Below the pieces are notes generated by a model, which was given only the letters and a program-made list of their open reading frames with translations, had not been told where the DNA came from and searched no databases. 64,000 nt of DNA from Faecalibacterium sp. (GTDB lineage Bacteria; Bacillota; Clostridia; Oscillospirales; Ruminococcaceae), in NCBI GenBank assembly GCA_020025825.1, contig JAHHRL010000001.1:1-64000 (forward strand), in the 5' to 3' direction. Both the position numbers and the translations under genes were made by a program. Position 1 is the stretch's first letter, and the number at the start of each line of letters is the position of its first letter. Below are positions 43,173 to 52,158 of the stretch, one piece after another.

Positions 43173-43712
43173 ATGTCCCGATTAGAAAAAGCGTTTTTCG
43201 AGCGTGATACAGTTGAAGTAGCCAAAGACTTAGTAGGTAAAGTTTTAGTACACCGGACAAGCGATGGTGTGCTGCGTTTGCGTATTTCAGAAACCGAAGC
43301 ATACTGCGGCGAGGAGGATACGGCTTGCCATGCCCATAAAGGCCGTACCAAGCGCACAGAGGTGATGTATGCCCCTGCGGGGACGGTGTATATCTACTTG
43401 TGCTATGGAGTGCATTGGCTTTTGAACATTGTAACAGGCGCTGTAGACGACCCACAGGCGGTGCTGATTCGGGCCTGTGTTGATGCAGGTGGTCCGGGTA
43501 AGCTAACAAAGGCACTGGGGGTTACAGGGGCACTGAATCGCTCCAATGTGCTGGATGCAGACGCCCAGCTGTGGATTGAAGACGATGGGCAGCGCTATAC
43601 AATCGAAGAGAACAAACGTGTAGGCATTGGCTATGCAGCGCAGGAGGACCAAGATAGGCTTTGGAGATTTTGTATGGGAGCACCCATTACCGATGCAGCA
43701 GACAAAAAGTAA
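43173..43712 (+). CDS. DNA-3-methyladenine glycosylase (AAG/MPG family)
   Basis: Base-excision repair enzyme removing alkylated purines. 179 residues, near the bacterial length for this family. Motifs include FFERDTVEVAKDLVGKVLV, the catalytic region RISETEAYCGEEDTACHAHKG, YIYLCYGVHWLLNIV and the VLIRA stretch. AATGGAGG precedes the ATG. It is a single gene between tRNA-Tyr and a short-chain dehydrogenase gene. The family is commonly labelled putative 3-methyladenine DNA glycosylase. Confidence 0.92.
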   Translation: MSRLEKAFFERDTVEVAKDLVGKVLVHRTSDGVLRLRISETEAYCGEEDTACHAHKGRTKRTEVMYAPAGTVYIYLCYGVHWLLNIVTGAVDDPQAVLIRACVDAGGPGKLTKALGVTGALNRSNVLDADAQLWIEDDGQRYTIEENKRVGIGYAAQEDQDRLWRFCMGAPITDAADKK

Positions 43713-43748
43713 CTACAAATAAATGGTAAAAATTTAACAAAATGTCAA

Positions 43749-43777
43749 TTGACGCTATCCGTCGGGGAGAGTATGCT
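43749..43777 (+). promoter_or_regulatory. Promoter of the short-chain dehydrogenase gene
   Basis: TTGACG (43749-43754), 17-base spacer, TATGCT (43772-43777), in a stretch with overlapping TATAGA/GATAAT alternatives. Confidence 0.6.
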
Positions 43778-43841
43778 ATAGATAATACAGTTTGTTTCGT
43801 AATACGTAACACGCAGAATTATCTATTGGAGGTATATTTAC

Positions 43842-44606
43842 ATGGGACGTTTGGATGGTAAAGTTGCAATTATTACAGGCGGCAACTCCGGCGTAGGTGC
43901 TGCTACTGCTATGTTGTTTGCTAAGGAGGGTGCAAAGGTTGTTATCAGCGCTCGCCGTGTAGCACCTTTGGAAGATGTTGCAAACAAGATTCGTGAAGCT
44001 GGCGGCGAAGTACTGGCTGTTGCTACTGATATTTCCAAGCCGGAAGACGCTAAGAATCTGGTGGCAAAGACGGTTGAGGCATACGGCAAGGTGGATGTGC
44101 TGGTAAACAATGCAGGCGTTCTGGAAGAAGGCCTGAAGCCCATCGACCGTGTTGTGGACGAAGATATGGACCGTATCATTGATACCAACGCAAAGGGCAC
44201 CATGTATTGCATCCGTGAGGCTACCAACCAGATGCAGAAGAATGGCGGCGGCTCTGTGGTAAACGTTGCTTCTGTTGCCGGTGTTATGGGCTGCGGCGGT
44301 GCAGCTTACGTTGCATCTAAGGCTGCTATTGTTGGCGTTACCCGCCATACTGCACTGCGCTTTGCCGGTAAGAATATCCGCTGCAATGCAATCTGCCCGG
44401 GCTCCATTGCAACTCCTATGGTTGCTAATATGCGCCCCGATAACATGGACGCTGATATGTACGGCGCAATGGGCAAGCACGCTGACCTGCGTGTGCCTAT
44501 CTGCATGCCTGATGACGTGGCAAACATCCTGCTGTTCTTTGCAAGTGATGAATCTCGCGCAATTACCGGTCAGGCTATTGTTACCGACTTCGGCAGCACT
44601 CTGTAA
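43842..44606 (+). CDS. Short-chain dehydrogenase/reductase
   Basis: A 254-residue Rossmann-fold oxidoreductase using NAD(P). The cofactor motif TGGNSGVGA, the LVNNAG motif, catalytic Ser in NVASVAG and Tyr/Lys in YVASK are intact, and the C-terminal GQAIVTDFGSTL fits the family. The sequence is closest in style to classical SDRs such as 3-oxoacyl-ACP reductases and glucose dehydrogenases, but substrate is not determined. ATTGGAGG precedes the ATG. It has its own promoter and terminator. Confidence 0.93.
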   Translation: MGRLDGKVAIITGGNSGVGAATAMLFAKEGAKVVISARRVAPLEDVANKIREAGGEVLAVATDISKPEDAKNLVAKTVEAYGKVDVLVNNAGVLEEGLKPIDRVVDEDMDRIIDTNAKGTMYCIREATNQMQKNGGGSVVNVASVAGVMGCGGAAYVASKAAIVGVTRHTALRFAGKNIRCNAICPGSIATPMVANMRPDNMDADMYGAMGKHADLRVPICMPDDVANILLFFASDESRAITGQAIVTDFGSTL

Positions 44607-44613
44607 GAAAATG

Positions 44614-44650
44614 CAAAAAGCTCCCTGCTCAGGCAGGGAGCTTTTTTGTT
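44614..44650 (+). terminator. Terminator of the short-chain dehydrogenase gene
   Basis: AAAAAGCTCCCTGC and GCAGGGAGCTTTTTT pair around a short loop. Confidence 0.9.
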
Positions 44651-44655
44651 AGGTA

Positions 44656-44699
44656 AAATAAAAGGGAGCCCATCAGCCTGTGATGAACTCCCTTTGTTT
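44656..44699 (-). terminator. Terminator of the thioesterase gene
   Basis: Read leftward, AAAGGGAG and CTCCCTTT arms with further internal pairing (TTCATCA/TGATGGG), then TATTTT. Confidence 0.75.
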
Positions 44700-45122
44700 T
44701 TAGGCTACGTCCTTCAGTTTGAAGAAGCTGAAAGAACCCTCGCACAACAAGGTGCCTTTATCGTCGGTTACTGTAACACGAACGATGCAAACGTGCCTGC
44801 CACGGTGAAGCACTTGACCCTCGGCATGCAGTGCGCCGGTTGTAGAGTAGCGGATAAAGCGGAAATCGCTGTTTTGCGTAACATACTTGCCGCCATCGGA
44901 CATAACAGCCATGCTGGCAGTGTCATCAGCCAGGGTAAAGTACAGACCGCCGTGGGGAATGCCCATCAGATTGAGATGCTCGGGGCGTAAATCCACTTTC
45001 ATAAGAGCATGGTCTCTTTCGATAGAAACCGCTTCAATGTGATTGTGACTGGTATACGGGTCTTCATCGCAAAAATGCATAAGTCTTTCTTTCACTTGAG
45101 GAGAAAGCGTTTTGTCATCCAT
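44700..45122 (-). CDS. PaaI-type hotdog thioesterase
   Basis: 140 residues of a hotdog-fold acyl-CoA thioesterase. The signature HGGLYFTLADDTASMAV and the preceding LRPEHLNLMGIPHGG fit the PaaI family, whose catalytic residue is Asp or Glu near that helix. Substrate is unknown. GGAGG lies seven bases before the ATG. It converges with the dehydrogenase gene across two terminators. Confidence 0.88.
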   Translation of the reverse strand: MDDKTLSPQVKERLMHFCDEDPYTSHNHIEAVSIERDHALMKVDLRPEHLNLMGIPHGGLYFTLADDTASMAVMSDGGKYVTQNSDFRFIRYSTTGALHAEGQVLHRGRHVCIVRVTVTDDKGTLLCEGSFSFFKLKDVA

Positions 45123-45321
45123 AATAGTGCCTCCTATAATATAAATCTAACGATGTAGTTATAATAAGCTGAACAGATGAAACGTTCAGTTTTGAGATAG
45201 GGATTTTAGCCGAAAAACGCAATGGATAACAGCAGCGAATAAAATGCTGTTATCTATGCGGAATCCAAAGTCAGTTTATCACATTTGGATATTTTTGTCA
45301 CGAACATTTGCACTATTATAC

Positions 45322-45359
45322 AAAATAATAAAAGCTCCGCAGCTTTTTGCTGCGGAGCG
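45322..45359 (-). terminator. metQNI terminator
   Basis: GCTCCGCAG/CTGCGGAGC with a seven-base loop, followed leftward by TTTTATTATTTT. The stretch between it and the thioesterase start (45123-45321) shows no convincing gene. Confidence 0.85.
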
Positions 45360-45398
45360 GATGAGCTTTTGTATCAAAATAATGTTAGAGCAAAAGGA

Positions 45399-46076
45399 TT
45401 ATTTGCGCAGGCGCTTGTCGCAGGCAACCGTCAGGTGAGTACCAATGCTTTGGAAGCACTGTACCAGAAAAATCAGCAAAGCCACTGCAACCAGCATAAT
45501 AGGGGTGTTGTAGCGGTAGTAACCATAACTGATAGCAACCTGACCCAAGCCGCCGCCGCCGATAGCACCGGACATAGCGGAGTAGCCCAGAATGGTGGTC
45601 AATGCGGTGGTGATGTTAGCAATCAAACCGGGGAGGCTTTCGGGCAGCATTACCTTGCAGATAATCTGCAAGGGGCTTGCGCCCATGCTCTGTGCGGCTT
45701 CAATCACACCGGCATCTACTTCACGCAGGCAGGTTTCCACCAAACGTGCCACAAAGGGAAAAGCAGCAACAACCAGCGGAACAATGGTTGCGTTGGTGCC
45801 TACGGTAGTACCCAAAATCAGGCGGGACAAGGGGAACACCAAAATCATCAAAATCAGGAACGGGATAGAGCGCAGCAGGTTGATAACAACATTCAGCAGT
45901 TTCATCAGCCAGCCGGGCAAAGGCAAAACGCCGTCCTTTTCACCAACCACCAGCAAAACACCCATCGGAATGCCCAGAACCAGCGCAAAGAACGTGGCTG
46001 CAAGTGTGATGTAAAATGTTTCCCATACGGCAAAACCCATATCCAGCCAAAAGGCCGCAGTCAACAATTGATTCAT
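45399..46076 (-). CDS. metI: Methionine ABC transporter permease MetI
   Basis: Membrane part of the D/L-methionine importer. 225 residues with five or so membrane helices and the permease EAA loop (EAAQSMGASPLQII). Its ATG overlaps the metN stop by four bases, so translation is coupled. The Met T-box upstream of metQ identifies methionine as the likely substrate. Confidence 0.95.
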   Translation of the reverse strand: MNQLLTAAFWLDMGFAVWETFYITLAATFFALVLGIPMGVLLVVGEKDGVLPLPGWLMKLLNVVINLLRSIPFLILMILVFPLSRLILGTTVGTNATIVPLVVAAFPFVARLVETCLREVDAGVIEAAQSMGASPLQIICKVMLPESLPGLIANITTALTTILGYSAMSGAIGGGGLGQVAISYGYYRYNTPIMLVAVALLIFLVQCFQSIGTHLTVACDKRLRK

Positions 46077-47086
46077 ACTCCAGTCACCTCCTCAACAGTC
46101 ATACCGGGTTGGGCACGCATATAAGCCAAAGCCTGACGCGCCTGGTCTACGTCCTTAGGCAAGCGCAGCAGCATACTGCCGTAGCACTGACCGTTAATAT
46201 CACGGGTATCGGCAGAAATCACGCTGACAAGCAGCCCGGTTTCGATGGCAAGGGTAGCTACCAAGGGACGCTCGGTAGACAAACCGTCAAATACAGCACG
46301 AACGACATGGTCGTCAGGGGAGAACGCTGCAAAATCCACACTGGAAGCACCACGGTTGGGCGAAACCAACTTGCGTGCTGCTTCGGTTTGGGGATTTTGG
46401 AAAATCTCACGGACTTCGCCGCTTTCTACCACATGGCCGCCGTCCAGAATTGCAACATGGGAGCAGATTTCTTCCACAACACTCATCTGGTGAGTGATAA
46501 CAACAACGGTAATACCCAGTTTCTTGTTAATGTCCTGAATCAAACGCAGGATAGAGCGGGTAGTGTCCGGGTCCAAAGCGCTGGTAGCTTCGTCACACAG
46601 CAAAACCTTGGGGTTGGTAGCCAAGGCACGTGCGATAGCGATACGCTGCTTTTGACCGCCGGAAAGCTGTGCAGGGTATGCATTGGCTTTATCGGGCAAG
46701 CCCACCAATGTAAGCAGCTCTATGGCTTTTGCTTCTGCGTCTGCCTTTTTTACACCGGCCAACTCCATGGGGAAGATGATGTTTGCCAGACAGGTGCGCT
46801 GCATCAGCAAGTTAAACTGCTGGAAAATCATGGTGATGTCTCGGCGGGCGTCACGCAGCTGGGCGGGGTTCAGGGTGCAAAGGTCCTTGCCGTTTACAAC
46901 TACCTTGCCGGAGGTAGGACGCTCCAACAGGTTGATGCACCGCACCAGTGTGGATTTGCCGGCGCCGGACATACCGATAATACCGTAGATGTCGCCGTCC
47001 TCAATGGTCAGATTGATGTCTTGCAAAGCGGCAACGCTGCCGCTTTGCATGGCAAATGTTTTGGAAAGGTTTTCGATTTTAATCAC
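46073..47086 (-). CDS. metN: Methionine ABC transporter ATP-binding protein MetN
   Basis: 337 residues. Walker A GMSGAGKST, signature LSGGQKQRIAIARAL, Walker B VLLCDEATSALD and switch His VITHQMSV are intact. The C-terminal 80 or so residues are a NIL domain, which in MetN binds methionine and shuts transport when the cell is replete. It lies between metQ and metI in one transcript. Confidence 0.96.
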   Translation of the reverse strand: MIKIENLSKTFAMQSGSVAALQDINLTIEDGDIYGIIGMSGAGKSTLVRCINLLERPTSGKVVVNGKDLCTLNPAQLRDARRDITMIFQQFNLLMQRTCLANIIFPMELAGVKKADAEAKAIELLTLVGLPDKANAYPAQLSGGQKQRIAIARALATNPKVLLCDEATSALDPDTTRSILRLIQDINKKLGITVVVITHQMSVVEEICSHVAILDGGHVVESGEVREIFQNPQTEAARKLVSPNRGASSVDFAAFSPDDHVVRAVFDGLSTERPLVATLAIETGLLVSVISADTRDINGQCYGSMLLRLPKDVDQARQALAYMRAQPGMTVEEVTGV

Positions 47087-47146
47087 GGGTAATGCTCCTT
47101 AACAGTTGATACAAAGCTAAAGTTTAGGTTTGCGGCAAAAGGGGGA

Positions 47147-48025
47147 TTAGCCCTCCAGTGCGTCCAGACTGGTCTGCTTGCCGCCGTAGATGCCCATGGG
47201 CTCAACATGGATACCTGCAACAGAAACGATGTGGGTGTTGTTCTGTGCGTTGAAGTCAGTCATGTAAGGCTCATGCTGGAAGTAGTTAGTATCCAGAGTA
47301 CCGTCTTCCACAACGGTGTTGGGGATGATGTAGTCATCAAACTCCTTGATTTCCAAGGTGATGCCCTGACCTGCCAGAATCGCGCTTGCAATAGCCAGAA
47401 TCTCAGCATGAGGAGCAGGGCTGCAAGCGCAGGAAACGGTGGTGCCGTTCAGTGCAGCGTAGTCAACATCAGCAGCCAGACCGTCAGCCAGAGGAGCCTC
47501 AACCGTGGCAACAACAGCGCCGCCGTAGGTGTTTGCAATGTAATCTGCAACCTGCTTGCTGGACAAAGCAGCAGCCAGAGCCTTAATCTTGGGCTCGTTT
47601 TCGTTGCCTTCCTTGCAGCACAGCAGGTTTACATACTTGGAAGCAGCACCCTCAGATGCCAGAGACTGTGTAATGGGGTCCAAGCCGGCAGCAATTGCGT
47701 AGTTGGAGTTGATAACGGCAAAGTCCATATCCTGCAATACGTTAGGAATCTGAGCAGCCTCAATCTCTACGATTTCCAAGTTGTAGGGATTTTCAGCGAT
47801 GTCCTTCTTGGTAGCGGTAATATCCAAACCCTCTTTCAAGGTCAGCAGGCCGTTTTCCTGCAGCAGCATTAAAGCACGAGCCTCGTTGGTGGTATCGTTA
47901 GGAACAGCAACCTTAAAGCCGCCCTTGCTGCCGCAAGCGGTCAGGGTGACAGGCAGGCTGGCAGCAACTGCGCACAGGCCGGTAGCCTTCAGGAAGTTAC
48001 GACGAGAGATGATAGTGTTTTTCAT
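47147..48025 (-). CDS. metQ: Methionine-binding lipoprotein MetQ
   Basis: NlpA/MetQ substrate-binding protein, 292 residues. The chosen ATG has GGAGG upstream. A longer reading runs back through the T-box and is rejected. The N-terminus holds a twin-arginine-like SRRNFLK followed by a hydrophobic stretch and the lipobox LTAC, so export by Tat before lipidation is possible. Family motifs include LTLKEGLDITATKKDI, DFAVINSNYAIAAGLDP and the ending YGGKQTSLDAL. It is first in the metQNI operon. Confidence 0.95.
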   Translation of the reverse strand: MKNTIISRRNFLKATGLCAVAASLPVTLTACGSKGGFKVAVPNDTTNEARALMLLQENGLLTLKEGLDITATKKDIAENPYNLEIVEIEAAQIPNVLQDMDFAVINSNYAIAAGLDPITQSLASEGAASKYVNLLCCKEGNENEPKIKALAAALSSKQVADYIANTYGGAVVATVEAPLADGLAADVDYAALNGTTVSCACSPAPHAEILAIASAILAGQGITLEIKEFDDYIIPNTVVEDGTLDTNYFQHEPYMTDFNAQNNTHIVSVAGIHVEPMGIYGGKQTSLDALEG

Positions 48026-48082
48026 AAGTTTGTCCTCCAAATAATACAAATTCGTGTGTGCGGATTTGCAGGGGCGGGGGCA

Positions 48083-48400
48083 AATAAAAAACTCCCGTCC
48101 TCGTCTATGCATAGACACAGACAAGGACGGGAGTGAAATGCGCTCTCGTGGTACCACCCTGCTTCGCTGGCTTCTCACAAAGCCAACCTCAAAAACTGCG
48201 CCACAGGAATGGTCTGTGGTTACAGCCGGACGCTTTAACGGGCGTACCCGTCGCAACCTTAGCACTCTTTGTGCTTCGCCTGCGCAGCTCAGGAACCATT
48301 TTCACAACCCTGTATCCTGCCCGCTTTCACCTACCCGGGCTCTCTGAAAGGACCAATGCGAGTCGTTACTCTTTCCTTCATCGCTATTTTCAACTGATAT
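48083..48400 (-). promoter_or_regulatory. T-box leader of metQNI (methionine)
   Basis: Read leftward: a Stem I with conserved AGAGA-type and GGGTAGGTGAAAGC-like elements, specifier ATG (48299-48297, in GAAAATGG), T-box core GGGTGGTACCACG (48159-48147) and a terminator with arms ACTCCCGTCC/GGACGGGAGT and a T-run (48135-48083). Uncharged tRNA-Met should favour the antiterminator and transporter expression. Confidence 0.93.
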
Positions 48401-48406
48401 GCCAGC

Positions 48407-48435
48407 ATTCTATCCCAAATTGCACAGGCTGTCAA
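48407..48435 (-). promoter_or_regulatory. metQNI promoter
   Basis: Read leftward: TTGACA (48435-48430), 17-base spacer, TAGAAT (48412-48407), ending where the T-box leader begins. Confidence 0.85.
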
Positions 48436-48505
48436 GCCCTGTAAACAAAAAAAGTTGGAAATTTTTTGTGGAGAATGTAAAATCGCTTTTTGCACCAGCA
48501 AAAGA

Positions 48506-48556
48506 AAAATCCGGCACTGCCGTGGCGCAAATGGCACAGCAGGCCGGATTTTAACA
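48506..48556 (-). terminator. Terminator after the amidotransferase gene
   Basis: AAAATCCGGC and GCCGGATTTTT arms with a partly paired interior, followed leftward by CTTTTGC. Confidence 0.65.
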
Positions 48557-48563
48557 GGCAATA

Positions 48564-49685
48564 TTACTTGTTTTCTTCCCAGATGGGCTCTTTCAGCATC
48601 CAGCGACCGAACTCGTCCTTGTAGAACAAATCACGGTTGTAGAATTTATCAATAATAGCCCAGAATTCGGACTCAGAATAGCCGCAGAACTCGCAGAAAT
48701 CGTGGACACAGCGGGGGTCCAGATTGCCGTCACGCTCCTTGATGATGGGAATAGCCTCTTCACGGGTCATCATACCGTAGCGGATATAACGGGCGGTGTA
48801 GTCCGTAGCAGCAGCGTGGCCAAACTTAGGATACTTCAGCCAGCTGTGTACCAGATAAGCAGGGCTGTCAATCTGGTCGAAGTTTTCAGCATGGTGGGTG
48901 CGGTCCCACTCATGGGTCAGGTCGTGGAAGCCGCGGCTCTTAGCCAGCTGGTAGTTCTTGTAGCTGTTCCAAGGCAGGAAGTAGCTCATATAGAAGGGGT
49001 CCAGCTTAGCCAGGTCCTCAGCAGAGGGAGCCTTGGTCAGGGCCAGGTCGTTAGGAGAAACGCCGTAGCTCAGCAGCTCTTCTTCGGGGAAGCCGACTGC
49101 AACACCGTTTTCAATCTGGTCACGTGCAGAGTAGGTTTCCTCGTCTGCATTGCCGCCGTACTCAAAGCTTACGTTTTCGCCGTAGCACAGCAGCATGGTG
49201 TTAAACTTCAGTGCCATGTGCAGGGGGAAGGTGTAAATCAGACGGTCAACGTACCAAGTGGGCTTGCCGTACTTTTCAAAGAAGTTGCGCATCAAAATCT
49301 TTTGTGCCTTGATGTTGGGCTTGCAGCTGATAATGGTGCAGCCAAAGGTCTCGCTGATGTTTTTCAGGTTGTGCTTACCTGCCTCGGTCATGGGGAAGTT
49401 GTCCTCAGCGCAGAACAAAATGGGGTTCATGTGCATAACTTCTTTCAGGATATAAACCTGGAAGTGGCTGTCCTTACCGCCGGAAACAGCAACAGCACAG
49501 TCGTAGTTGCCGGGGCCGTTGCAGCCACGGTACTTATCGCACAGTGCCTCAAATTCCTTCCAGCGAGCGTCCCAGTCGACCTTGCTGCGATGTTCGTAGT
49601 GACGGCAGGCGCTGCAAACGCCCTCTTCGTCAAAGGTAATGCCGGGGCGGGTGTCCGGCATAGTGCATTTCTTGCAGTATTTCAT
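48564..49685 (-). CDS. N-acetyl sugar amidotransferase (WbpG/PtmG-like)
   Basis: Predicted to replace a carbonyl oxygen of an N-acetyl sugar with nitrogen, giving an acetamidino group. 373 residues: N-terminal zinc-type cysteines (CKKCTMP ... CSACRHYE), the ATP PP-loop AVSGGKDSHFQVYIL, and a C-terminal Cys pair region (CVHDFCEFCGYSE). Enzymes of this type take ammonia made by HisH/HisF-like partners, absent here. The second of two near ATGs (49685) fits the AAGGAG spacing better than 49691. It has its own promoter and belongs by context to the surface-glycan cluster. Confidence 0.9.
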   Translation of the reverse strand: MKYCKKCTMPDTRPGITFDEEGVCSACRHYEHRSKVDWDARWKEFEALCDKYRGCNGPGNYDCAVAVSGGKDSHFQVYILKEVMHMNPILFCAEDNFPMTEAGKHNLKNISETFGCTIISCKPNIKAQKILMRNFFEKYGKPTWYVDRLIYTFPLHMALKFNTMLLCYGENVSFEYGGNADEETYSARDQIENGVAVGFPEEELLSYGVSPNDLALTKAPSAEDLAKLDPFYMSYFLPWNSYKNYQLAKSRGFHDLTHEWDRTHHAENFDQIDSPAYLVHSWLKYPKFGHAAATDYTARYIRYGMMTREEAIPIIKERDGNLDPRCVHDFCEFCGYSESEFWAIIDKFYNRDLFYKDEFGRWMLKEPIWEENK

Positions 49686-49752
49686 ATCCATTCTCCTTTT
49701 TGGAATGTGATGGGCAGGGCAAAATCCAACCCCAAAAGACAAAATCAAATAA

Positions 49753-49765
49753 GAGCAAATTGCTC
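49753..49765. repeat. Short palindrome in the amidotransferase leader
   Basis: GAGCAA-A-TTGCTC, about ten bases after the predicted transcription start: a possible operator. Confidence 0.35.
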
Positions 49766-49774
49766 GATAATGCA

Positions 49775-49803
49775 AGTATAGGCAAAAAAACACTTCTCGT
49801 CAA
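49775..49803 (-). promoter_or_regulatory. Promoter of the amidotransferase gene
   Basis: Read leftward: TTGACG (49803-49798), 17-base spacer, TATACT (49780-49775). Confidence 0.7.
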
Positions 49804-49828
49804 TAAAAGTGCAAAACAACAGCCTAAA

Positions 49829-51142
49829 TTACTTTACATAAGGGCGGATACGGTTTTCCATATCCTTTACCTGCTGCGGGGTCACGTAGGCTTTATCCAC
49901 ATAGCCGTAAATGCGCTGTGCAAAGTTTGCCAGCCCGCTGTGGAAGAAAAATACCTTTTTGGGCTCCCAGTGGAAGAAGTGCAAAATATGCACGCCCCAA
50001 AGCGCAAAGAATTTCAGCAGATTAAAGTGCGGGGTAAAACCCTCGCCCATAGGGGTATCACGGGGCGGCTCACGGTATACCTGCTCCAGCAAGTCGCACA
50101 TACGCTTATAGGCGGGTACGGGGGACGGGTCAAAGTATCCCTCGATAATTTCCCTGGGAATGGGGAAGGCCGGCTCCTTTTCCGCCATAGCAGCCACAAA
50201 CTCCTCGTAAGTGGTAATGTAGTGGGCGTCCTTGTAAATCACAGGGTCATACTCGTGCTCGATGGGAATCGGGCGCAGAATATGGCAGCTTTTGCCCGCC
50301 ATATAGACTTCGGCAATGGAGGTGCTCATCCAAATGGAAATGCTGTCGGCTGCCACAATCCAATCCTTTACGCTGCCGGCAAAAATAACGTGGAAGTTTT
50401 TGCGCTTTTTGGCCAGTGCATTCAGCTGCTCGCTGTTCCATTCGCTGGGGTGACGGCGATAAACCAGCTCCACCTCCGGGTGCTCGCCCAGATAGGTGTC
50501 GAACCAGTGCAGGGTTTCGTCCATGCTGATGCGATTGGTGCGTGCAAAGCCGGAAAAATCTGTGCCTGCCATTTCGCTCAGCTCTTTTACCTCGGCCTCG
50601 GTCATGCTGGCATAACCAAAGGAGGAAATGTACAGGTGCAGCTGCTTGCTGGGGTCAAGGCCAAATTCCTTGCACAAGGCCTGCTTGTCCTTAAAATAGC
50701 CCTTAAATTCCGGTCGGAGAAAGTCCATCATCACGGCACCGGTAACAGGGGTGTTTTTGGCATCCATGCCGTGTGCCTGCAAGCGGCTTGCGGTTTTTTT
50801 GCCCCAGCAGGTCTGCACACACTTTTTGGCATTTCCGTTCATGTTGAACCAGTCGCCCTCCTCCTGGTCATCCGAGAGCATTTGCTCCCAGTGGAGGTTT
50901 ACGATTTTATTGCAGCGGCCGATGTTGTTGTATACGTGGCTGTTGATGGCCTCGTTATCATACATACAGCTGGAAACCAGAACTTTTGGCTTTTTCCATG
51001 TAAAATACTTCAGCTTTTTGCGGTCCAGCAGCTGGCGAATCTCGCAGGAATAGCCACGGCGCTCCAGCTCTAATTTCAACAGTAAATCACTCTCATATTC
51101 CCGCACGGTATGCTCGTACAGAATCAGAAAATCCAAACCCAT
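49829..51142 (-). CDS. Surface carbohydrate biosynthesis protein, putative glycosyltransferase
   Basis: 437 residues with two Rossmann-like halves, as in GT-B glycosyltransferases and the proteins named surface carbohydrate biosynthesis protein. Indicators are the opening DFLILYEHTVREYESDLLLKLELERRGY, a middle VYRRHPSEWN reminiscent of the capsule export/transfer families, and a WMSTSIAEVYMAGKSCHI segment matching the nucleotide-sugar site of such enzymes. Acceptor and donor are unknown. The ATG at 51142 has AAAGGAG nine bases upstream. The next gene upstream ends 17 bases away, so it joins that operon. Confidence 0.75.
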   Translation of the reverse strand: MGLDFLILYEHTVREYESDLLLKLELERRGYSCEIRQLLDRKKLKYFTWKKPKVLVSSCMYDNEAINSHVYNNIGRCNKIVNLHWEQMLSDDQEEGDWFNMNGNAKKCVQTCWGKKTASRLQAHGMDAKNTPVTGAVMMDFLRPEFKGYFKDKQALCKEFGLDPSKQLHLYISSFGYASMTEAEVKELSEMAGTDFSGFARTNRISMDETLHWFDTYLGEHPEVELVYRRHPSEWNSEQLNALAKKRKNFHVIFAGSVKDWIVAADSISIWMSTSIAEVYMAGKSCHILRPIPIEHEYDPVIYKDAHYITTYEEFVAAMAEKEPAFPIPREIIEGYFDPSPVPAYKRMCDLLEQVYREPPRDTPMGEGFTPHFNLLKFFALWGVHILHFFHWEPKKVFFFHSGLANFAQRIYGYVDKAYVTPQQVKDMENRIRPYVK

Positions 51143-51159
51143 TTGCAAGGGCTCCTTTC

Positions 51160-52146
51160 TTACTCGTCAATGTGGGTAAACAGCAGTTCGGTCCACTGGG
51201 GCAGGCCATAAGTGGTGTCCAGATGAAAACCATCAAAAAACTGCTTGTCCTGATTAAAATCAGGGCGGTTTTCCCATTCATAATCCAATACCTGAATGCC
51301 ATACTGGCTTTCCCACTGATGCAAAATGGGCAGCAGGGCTTCCATTTGTTTATCAATGCCCAAGGGCTGGCAAACTTCGGTTAGTACATTATCTGCCATG
51401 GGGGGCAGCACAAGGTGAACTTTTATCCCGGCGGCCTGACAGCGTGCCAGCAGCTGTTCCAGCTGTTCCAGCATAGGCTGATTCAGGTACCAGCCCGTAC
51501 AGTTGCCCATCAATTTGGGCGGATACTCAGCCAGCAAAGTATGCAGGTCGTACTGGGTTCCGTCAGCGCCGATATAGTCTGCCTCGGTCCAGTTGCCGGT
51601 TTCACTTTCCTGCTGTGCCTGTGCCCAAGTCAGGGCGGTTTCGCCTTGCAGGCGCTGCTTGCCCCAAATCAAAAAGTTTGTAAAGTTGGTTAAGGTGTTT
51701 ACGTTATACTCCAGATTCAGGATATAAGCCAGAGGGTTGTTCAGGGTATCTTCCAGTGCGCTCATGCGGTCGGTGTCGTACTTGCCGTTTACCGTATAAA
51801 ACGAAAGGCCCAGAATCATTTCCTCCACAGGGTTGCCGCTGTCCAAAACGTAGTTGGCAAGGTCGATGGTTTCCCGCAGGGATGCGCCGCCAAAAGCGAT
51901 GTTTTGCCAGCTGCGGCCGCTGGTTTGCTCCACTAAATCCATGTTAAAGTGTGCCAGACGGCTGTCGCCTAAAATCAGGCGGGTGCCGGGAGCTTTACGG
52001 TAGGCATTTACACGTGCGACCGGCTGGGAAGAACCGCTGGCGGTGCGCAGACCAAAATAGTTATTGGGTTCAAAAGCGATAAAAAAGCACAGGTAAAAGG
52101 CAACCGGAAGCAGTACCAGTGCCATTTTTTTCAAAATATGTTTCAT
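51160..52146 (-). CDS. SGNH/DltD-like hydrolase-fold protein, membrane-anchored
   Basis: 328 residues with an N-terminal membrane helix (about 7-27) and an extracytoplasmic SGNH-like domain: LILGDSRLAHF carries the nucleophile Ser block (GDS), and FFDGFHLDTTYG carries the Asp-x-x-His pair. Such proteins partner MBOAT O-acyltransferases (DltD with DltB, AlgX/AlgJ with AlgI). It is encoded 12 bases after the MBOAT gene, so the two probably transfer acetyl or another acyl group to a surface polymer. Confidence 0.85.
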   Translation of the reverse strand: MKHILKKMALVLLPVAFYLCFFIAFEPNNYFGLRTASGSSQPVARVNAYRKAPGTRLILGDSRLAHFNMDLVEQTSGRSWQNIAFGGASLRETIDLANYVLDSGNPVEEMILGLSFYTVNGKYDTDRMSALEDTLNNPLAYILNLEYNVNTLTNFTNFLIWGKQRLQGETALTWAQAQQESETGNWTEADYIGADGTQYDLHTLLAEYPPKLMGNCTGWYLNQPMLEQLEQLLARCQAAGIKVHLVLPPMADNVLTEVCQPLGIDKQMEALLPILHQWESQYGIQVLDYEWENRPDFNQDKQFFDGFHLDTTYGLPQWTELLFTHIDE

Positions 52147-52158
52147 GGCATTGCCTCC

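Noticed and set aside
45285..46124. 279-codon rightward frame over metI
   Set aside because: It is composed of Gln/Asn/His-rich shadow sequence of the metI coding strand and begins in the terminator.
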